From Aminivibrio pyruvatiphilus (lineage in GTDB: Bacteria; Synergistota; Synergistia; Synergistales; Aminobacteriaceae): 64,000 nt of DNA. Positions 59,830 through 64,000 of this stretch are shown one piece after another (position 1 is the first letter of the stretch; the number at the start of each line of letters is the position of its first letter). The DNA lies in the NCBI RefSeq assembly GCF_004366815.1, contig NZ_SORI01000003.1, forward strand, positions 175,366 to 239,365. The letters run 5' to 3'. Position numbers and translations under genes: made by a program. The notes under the pieces were generated by a model. The model was not told the origin of the DNA. It saw only the letters and a program-made list of their open reading frames with translations, and did not search any database.

Positions 59830-60651
59830 ATGTCTCTCAGCAAAAAAATAGATTTCGCAGTGCTCTTGTTCGTTCGCAACGCCAACCCCAACGGCGATCC
59901 CCTGAATGGAAACCGGCCCCGAACCACCTACGAGGGATTGGGCGAGATGTCGGATGTGTGCATCAAGCGGAAGATACGGGACCGGCTGCTCGAGAACGGA
60001 ATCAACATTTTCGTCCAGTCGGACGATCGAAAAATCGATGAATGTACATCCCTTAAAACCCGTGCCGAGGCAGTGCTCGGCAAGAAAATGGGCGGAAACG
60101 AAACAGTGAAAAAGGCCTGTGAAACATGGTTTGACGTACGGGCCTTCGGCCAGCTCTTCGCCTTCAAATCTGGGAAAAATGAAGATTCAGGAGTTTCCGT
60201 CCCCATCAGGGGTCCCGTCACAGTACAGTCGGCGTTTACCGTGGAACCCGTCAGCATCACTAGCACCCAGATCACCAAAAGCGTCAGCGGCGATGAAGGG
60301 AAGGACGGCAAACGGAGTTCTGACACCATGGGTATGAAACACCGGATCGACGACGGATATTACTACTTCTACGGCAGCATGAACCCGCAGCTTGCGGAAA
60401 AAACCGGCTTCAGCGACGAAGATGCGGAAACAATAAAAAAAATACTTCCCAGGCTCTTTGAAAACGATGCTTCTTCCGCCCGACCTGAAGGCAGCATGCG
60501 TGTCTGCAAAGTCTTCTGGTGGGAACACAACTGCAAATCCGGGCAATACTCATCGGCCAGGGTTCACAATTCCATCAGGTTCAAGGGTGATGGTACATAC
60601 GAGGAGCAACGGCTCAGCAATCTGACGCCGGAAATACTTGAGGGTTTTTAA
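59830..60651 (+). CDS. cas7c: Cas7c (Csd2), backbone subunit of type I-C Cascade
   Basis: A 273-residue RAMP protein that polymerises along the crRNA. The N-terminus (KIDFAVLLFVRNANPNGDPL) and NRPRTTYEGLGEMSDVCIKR are diagnostic for Csd2. GPVTVQSAFTVEPVSITSTQ is the thumb region, and MRVCKVFWWEHNCKSGQYSS follows near the end. An AGGAGGAG site overlaps the cas8c stop, just before ATG 59830. It is expected at several copies per complex. Confidence 0.95.
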   Translation: MSLSKKIDFAVLLFVRNANPNGDPLNGNRPRTTYEGLGEMSDVCIKRKIRDRLLENGINIFVQSDDRKIDECTSLKTRAEAVLGKKMGGNETVKKACETWFDVRAFGQLFAFKSGKNEDSGVSVPIRGPVTVQSAFTVEPVSITSTQITKSVSGDEGKDGKRSSDTMGMKHRIDDGYYYFYGSMNPQLAEKTGFSDEDAETIKKILPRLFENDASSARPEGSMRVCKVFWWEHNCKSGQYSSARVHNSIRFKGDGTYEEQRLSNLTPEILEGF

Positions 60652-60657
60652 TTCTTC

Positions 60658-61296
60658 ATGTATTTGGAAGAAGATCTTCTTCCCATTTCCGGCCTCCAAC
60701 ATTTGAACTTTTGCGAACGCCAGTGGGCATTGATCCACATGGAGCAGGAATGGGCGGAGAACGTGCTGACCGTTGAAGGGAAGCAACTTCACCTGCACGT
60801 CCACGAATCGGGAACCGAATCTCGGGGGCCTGTTCGACTGGTGCGGGGACTGCAGCTACGCTCACTTGAACTGGGGCTTTTCGGGGTGGCCGATCTCGTG
60901 GAATTCCACAGCACTTCTTCGGGACAAATACCCTATCCTGTGGAGTACAAGAGGGGCCGGAAACGCTATGACCGTTCCGACGAACTCCAGCTCTGCGCCC
61001 AGGCCATGTGCCTCGAAGAAATGCTCCGGATAGCCGTTCCGGAAGGAGCGGTCTACTACGGACAACCCCGGAGGCGGCAACTGGTCAGCCTTGATGCCGT
61101 CCTGCGGGACGGAGTTCGCCGCCTGTGCGAAAGAGCAAGGCAACTCTATGAAGAAAAGCGCCTTCCTCCGCCGGTGCATGCACATCATTGCGAAAACTGT
61201 TCGCTGCTTTCCGTCTGCATGCCCGAACTCGGCGGAAAAGACCGTTCAAAAGCTTATGTGGACGATATCATCAGGAACATCGCCGAGGTAATATGA
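60658..61296 (+). CDS. cas4: Cas4, Fe-S exonuclease for spacer acquisition
   Basis: A 212-residue RecB-type nuclease. The first cluster Cys is in LNFCERQWAL and the other three in the C-terminal CENCSLLSVCMPEL. Nuclease motifs are ADLVEFH, PVEYKRGRKRYDRSDELQLC and the QxxxY-like region. It trims prespacers and selects those next to the correct PAM, together with Cas1-Cas2. The ribosome site is weak, so translation may depend on cas7c. Its stop overlaps the cas1 start. Confidence 0.93.
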   Translation: MYLEEDLLPISGLQHLNFCERQWALIHMEQEWAENVLTVEGKQLHLHVHESGTESRGPVRLVRGLQLRSLELGLFGVADLVEFHSTSSGQIPYPVEYKRGRKRYDRSDELQLCAQAMCLEEMLRIAVPEGAVYYGQPRRRQLVSLDAVLRDGVRRLCERARQLYEEKRLPPPVHAHHCENCSLLSVCMPELGGKDRSKAYVDDIIRNIAEVI

Positions 61297-62324
61297 TGAA
61301 AAGGATATTAAATACCCTTTTTGTTACCACCCAGGGTGCCTGGCTTTCCCAGGATGGAGAAAACGTGGTCGTTCATCTGGACAGGCAAACGTCCAAGAAA
61401 TTTCCTCTCCACCTGTTCGAGTCAATTGTCTGTTTCGGCAGGGTCAACGCAACGGGTCCTCTCATGGGATTCTGCGGACGGAAGGGAATCCCCATATCCT
61501 TTCTCTCCGAAAACGGGCGTTTTCTTGCCCGTGTGGATGGCCCCGTGAGAGGAAACGTTCTGCTCCGTCGCCAGCAGTATCGGGTTGCGGACAACAATGA
61601 GGGGACTCTCTCCATTGCCAAGAGCGTCCTCATAGGCAAAATCGGCAACTCTAGGGCCGTGTTGATGCGGACTGCCAGGGATAACCCGGACAGAGATATG
61701 CATCCTTTGACCGATGCAGTTCGGTATCTGTCGGGGCAAGTTGAGGAGCTGAAACGGGTCGGAAATTTGGAAGCCATGAGAGGGCTGGAGGGAGATGCTG
61801 CTCAATGTTATTTCGGCGCCTTCGACAACATGATCCTGAACCAGAAAGAGTCCTTCCAATTCACAGGACGATCCAGAAGGCCTCCCCTGGACAGGGTAAA
61901 CGCCATGCTTTCTTTTGTCTACTCCATGCTGGCCCACGACATAGCTTCCGCCCTCGAAGGCGTCGGCCTTGATCCCGCTGTGGGATTCCTCCACAAAGAA
62001 CGACCGGGGCGGCCGAGCCTTGCCCTGGATATCATGGAGGAATTCCGCTCCTGGCTTGCTGACCGCCTTGTTCTGTCTCTCATCAACCTCAACCAGGTAC
62101 GGGCCGACGGTTTCGTCATCACTGAAAGCGGAGCCGTTATTATGGACGAGGAAGTCCGAAAAACAGTCATATCGGCCTGGCAAAAAAGAAAACAGGACGA
62201 ACTGACGCACCCATTCCTCGGGGAAAAAATACAGATAGGGCTTTTGCCACATATGCAGGCCAGGCTTCTGGCAAGGCATATCAGGGGCGAGCTTGAGGTT
62301 TATCCCCCCTATCAATGGAGGTAG
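61296..62324 (+). CDS. cas1: Cas1, CRISPR integrase
   Basis: A 342-residue integrase that inserts new spacers at the leader end. The N-terminal beta domain (ILNTLFVTTQGAWLSQ) precedes the helical catalytic domain with GLEGDAAQCYFGAF (catalytic Glu), GFLHKERPGRPSLALDIME (His and Glu/Asp of the metal site). ATG 61293 and ATG 61296 are both possible; GAGG upstream fits the second better. The long open frame upstream from 61188 lies inside cas4 and is not used. Confidence 0.94.
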   Translation: MKRILNTLFVTTQGAWLSQDGENVVVHLDRQTSKKFPLHLFESIVCFGRVNATGPLMGFCGRKGIPISFLSENGRFLARVDGPVRGNVLLRRQQYRVADNNEGTLSIAKSVLIGKIGNSRAVLMRTARDNPDRDMHPLTDAVRYLSGQVEELKRVGNLEAMRGLEGDAAQCYFGAFDNMILNQKESFQFTGRSRRPPLDRVNAMLSFVYSMLAHDIASALEGVGLDPAVGFLHKERPGRPSLALDIMEEFRSWLADRLVLSLINLNQVRADGFVITESGAVIMDEEVRKTVISAWQKRKQDELTHPFLGEKIQIGLLPHMQARLLARHIRGELEVYPPYQWR

Positions 62325-62333
62325 GTGAGAGAA

Positions 62334-62624
62334 ATGATGGTCCTCATAACCTACGACGTCAGCACAGAGAGCGAAGGCGGCAAGCGGCGCCTTCGCCGCG
62401 TCGCCAGACAGTGCGAAAACTTCGGACAACGGGTGCAGAACTCGGTTTTTGAGTGCCTGGTAACTCCGGCGCAATGGACAGACCTCAAGCACAAGCTGGA
62501 AAAAGAAATCGATCAAGAACATGACAGCCTGAGGTACTACTTCCTCGGTGCAAATTGGGAACGCCGGGTCGAGCATGTTGGAGCCAAAGAAACATATAAC
62601 CCTCAGGGGCTTATAGTGCTTTGA
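62334..62624 (+). CDS. cas2: Cas2, CRISPR integration complex subunit
   Basis: A 96-residue ferredoxin-fold protein that bridges Cas1 dimers in the integrase complex. It starts MMVLITYDVST, with GGKRRLRRVARQCENFGQRV and NSVFECLVT, as in type I-C Cas2. ATG 62334 and ATG 62337 are both near AGGTGA; GTG 62325 is also open but too close to the ribosome site. It is the last cas gene, 232 bases before the first repeat. Confidence 0.93.
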   Translation: MMVLITYDVSTESEGGKRRLRRVARQCENFGQRVQNSVFECLVTPAQWTDLKHKLEKEIDQEHDSLRYYFLGANWERRVEHVGAKETYNPQGLIVL

Positions 62625-62856
62625 AATTTTCCCGCGAAGGGGTAGTTAACAAGCACGAAAGACTGTCAAAAATGGCATAGTGACAGTAGGAATGCCAAGG
62701 CTCAGGCCTTTCCAGAAAAAACGTATTCGCGGACCGGACCTTGACAACTGCTAGGACTTTTTACGGAAGATAAAACCATAAAAAGGTATGCTTTTTTGCA
62801 GTTTCGCGGAACAAGAGGTCTAAACAATTGCGATAACAGCATTTGAAAAGGATACG
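62625..62856 (+). promoter_or_regulatory. CRISPR leader
   Basis: The 232 bases between cas2 and the first repeat are AT-richer than the array and hold no gene. They contain TTGACA (62741-62746) without a clear -10 box. Two interlocking inverted repeats are present: ACTGTCA (62662-62668) with TGACAGT (62681-62687), and GGCAT (62674-62678) with ATGCC (62692-62696). Position and repeat orientation identify it as the leader, where transcription starts and new spacers enter. Confidence 0.8.
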
Positions 62857-64000
62857 GTCGCCCCCCATGCGGGGGCGTGAGTTGAAACAGATCCCTGCCC
62901 GCCCGACGATCGCCCCGATGGCGTCGCCCCCCATGCGGGGGCGTGAGTTGAAACATGTACAAAAAGGGCATGGGGATTCAGGAGATCCGGTCGCCCCCCA
63001 TGCGGGGGCGTGAGTTGAAACGGAACTACGGCATGAGCATGACGAAAACCTTCACGTCGCCCCCCATGCGGGGGCGTGAGTTGAAACGACGCATGGGAGG
63101 GCGGCCGCCTGAAGATCCTGTCGCCCCCCATGCGGGGGCGTGAGTTGAAACTCCTTGTACTTGTGTCCTCCAGGGGCTCCTGAGGTCGCCCCCCATGCGG
63201 GGGCGTGAGTTGAAACTTGAGGGAGGTGGTGCAATACCCGAAGGTTTTTGTCGCCCCCCATGCGGGGGCGTGAGTTGAAACACGGCCATCGGTTCCCGTC
63301 TCGCGAAGTGGTGATGTCGCCCCCCATGCGGGGGCGTGAGTTGAAACCAACTGGTGCCGGAGGCTAGTCGTGTGACCCCGTCGCCCCCCATGCGGGGGCG
63401 TGAGTTGAAACAGGCTTGCTTCCAGCTTGTTCCCCAGGATCGTCGTCGCCCCCCATGCGGGGGCGTGAGTTGAAACTCGATGTGCAGATCGTAGATATCG
63501 AAAAAGTAGTCGCCCCCCATGCGGGGGCGTGAGTTGAAACCCACCTGGTGCACGCCCCTGGCGCGGTTGAACGTCGCCCCCCATGCGGGGGCGTGAGTTG
63601 AAACTCTCCGGGATGGCGACGGCGGCGTTCGCTGGCGTGGTCGCCCCCCATGCGGGGGCGTGAGTTGAAACTTCTGGAACCACTCCTCCGCCACATCGCC
63701 GAAAAGTCGCCCCCCATGCGGGGGCGTGAGTTGAAACCGCCCTGCGGTCGAAAATCAACTACGCGGCGAAGTCGCCCCCCATGCGGGGGCGTGAGTTGAA
63801 ACGAGGAGCAACTGAACAAACTGAAGAGCGGCGTAAGTCGCCCCCCATGCGGGGGCGTGAGTTGAAACCGTATCCGGCCGGCCGTCGGCCAGATCTACGA
63901 TGTCGCCCCCCATGCGGGGGCGTGAGTTGAAACAGATCCCTGCCCGCCCGACGATCGCCCCGATGGCGTCGCCCCCCATGCGGGGGCGTGAGTTGAAACG
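62857..64000 (+). CRISPR. Type I-C CRISPR array, 18 repeats in view, runs off the window
   Basis: Eighteen identical 32-base repeats start at 62857, 62923, 62990, 63056, 63120, 63185, 63250, 63316, 63380, 63445, 63509, 63573, 63640, 63706, 63771, 63837, 63902 and 63968. The repeat has a 7-bp stem (CGCCCCC with GGGGGCG) and ends TGAGTTGAAAC, the 11-base crRNA 5' handle expected from Cas5c cutting. The 17 complete spacers are 32-35 bases. Spacer 1 (62889-62922) and spacer 17 (63934-63967) are identical; the other 15 differ. One base follows the last repeat, so the array continues. No repeat degenerates, so the distal end is not in view. Confidence 0.98.

Noticed and set aside
61188..61292. N-terminal extension of cas1 into cas4
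   Set aside because: The extra 35 residues are basic, out of frame with cas4 coding constraint and absent from Cas1 proteins; the start at 61293 or 61296 begins the known fold.
62820..63979. Long minus-strand frames across the CRISPR array
   Set aside because: They are translations of the repeat unit itself (recurring STHAPAWGAT, NSRPRMGGD and QLTPPHGGR), an artefact of a repeat without stop codons.
1..64000. tRNA, rRNA, insertion sequence or prophage genes
   Set aside because: I looked for TTCGAATCC-type tRNA arms, transposase and integrase motifs and phage structural genes and saw none that I could support.

Overview
The window is high-GC bacterial DNA (roughly 60% or more by eye) packed with genes for amino-acid and peptide use: peptide ABC uptake, gamma-glutamyltransferase, M20 and M24 peptidases, a LysE-type exporter with an Lrp regulator, a 2-oxoacid:ferredoxin oxidoreductase, a TRAP-TAXI transporter and the selenoprotein GrdA of glycine reductase. 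No sugar pathway is visible. This profile fits an anaerobic amino-acid fermenter, most likely a member of the Synergistota. That placement is inference from gene content, not from a marker gene.

Layout. 1-3.2 kb: tail of an unidentified gene, then a sodium/solute symporter and a metal-dependent amidohydrolase in one operon. 3.4-6 kb: a promoter, a leader peptide with alternating Met/Thr codons and a terminator precede aspartate kinase and homoserine dehydrogenase (an attenuator). 6-11.5 kb: Lrp regulator plus LysE exporter, a GGDEF/EAL membrane protein and an exported 5'-nucleotidase. 11.7-20 kb (minus strand): M24 peptidase, five-gene peptide ABC transporter and gamma-glutamyltransferase. 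20-23 kb: DUF3795 protein, an unknown protein and a PhzF-family enzyme. 23-30.8 kb: a catabolic cluster (iron alcohol dehydrogenase, DapA-type lyase, TAXI binding protein, fused TRAP permease, FAD oxidoreductase, GntR regulator) with a strong promoter and a candidate operator. 30.8-44 kb: housekeeping and stress genes (YbaK deacylase, FetAB-like ABC system, SnoaL-like protein, methyltransferase, UvrD-like and MrfA-like helicases, potassium channel, PHP phosphoesterase, Ogt, DUF1848 protein).

44-48.3 kb (minus strand): a six-gene operon with ferredoxin and the alpha, beta and gamma subunits of a 2-oxoacid:ferredoxin oxidoreductase, preceded by a P-loop NTPase and an alpha/beta hydrolase. 48.4-51.2 kb: M20 peptidase, then a CheY-like receiver paired with a protein that joins an MshEN-like N-terminus to a CheX-like phosphatase. 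51.3-54.3 kb: a second attenuator, with a Phe-rich leader peptide and terminator ahead of DAHP synthase (aroF) and aroB, followed by grdA read through an in-frame UGA.

54.7-64 kb: a complete type I-C CRISPR-Cas locus (cas3, cas5c, cas8c with a probable internally translated cas11c, cas7c, cas4, cas1, cas2), a leader and an array of 18 repeats that runs to the window end. The region just upstream is AT-rich and the cas genes look less GC-rich than the rest, which suggests acquisition. The first and last spacers in view are identical.

The most noteworthy items are the two classical leader-peptide attenuators, the UGA-containing grdA, the hidden cas11c start, the duplicated spacer and the NTPase inside the oxidoreductase operon. 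No tRNA or rRNA gene and no insertion sequence was recognised.
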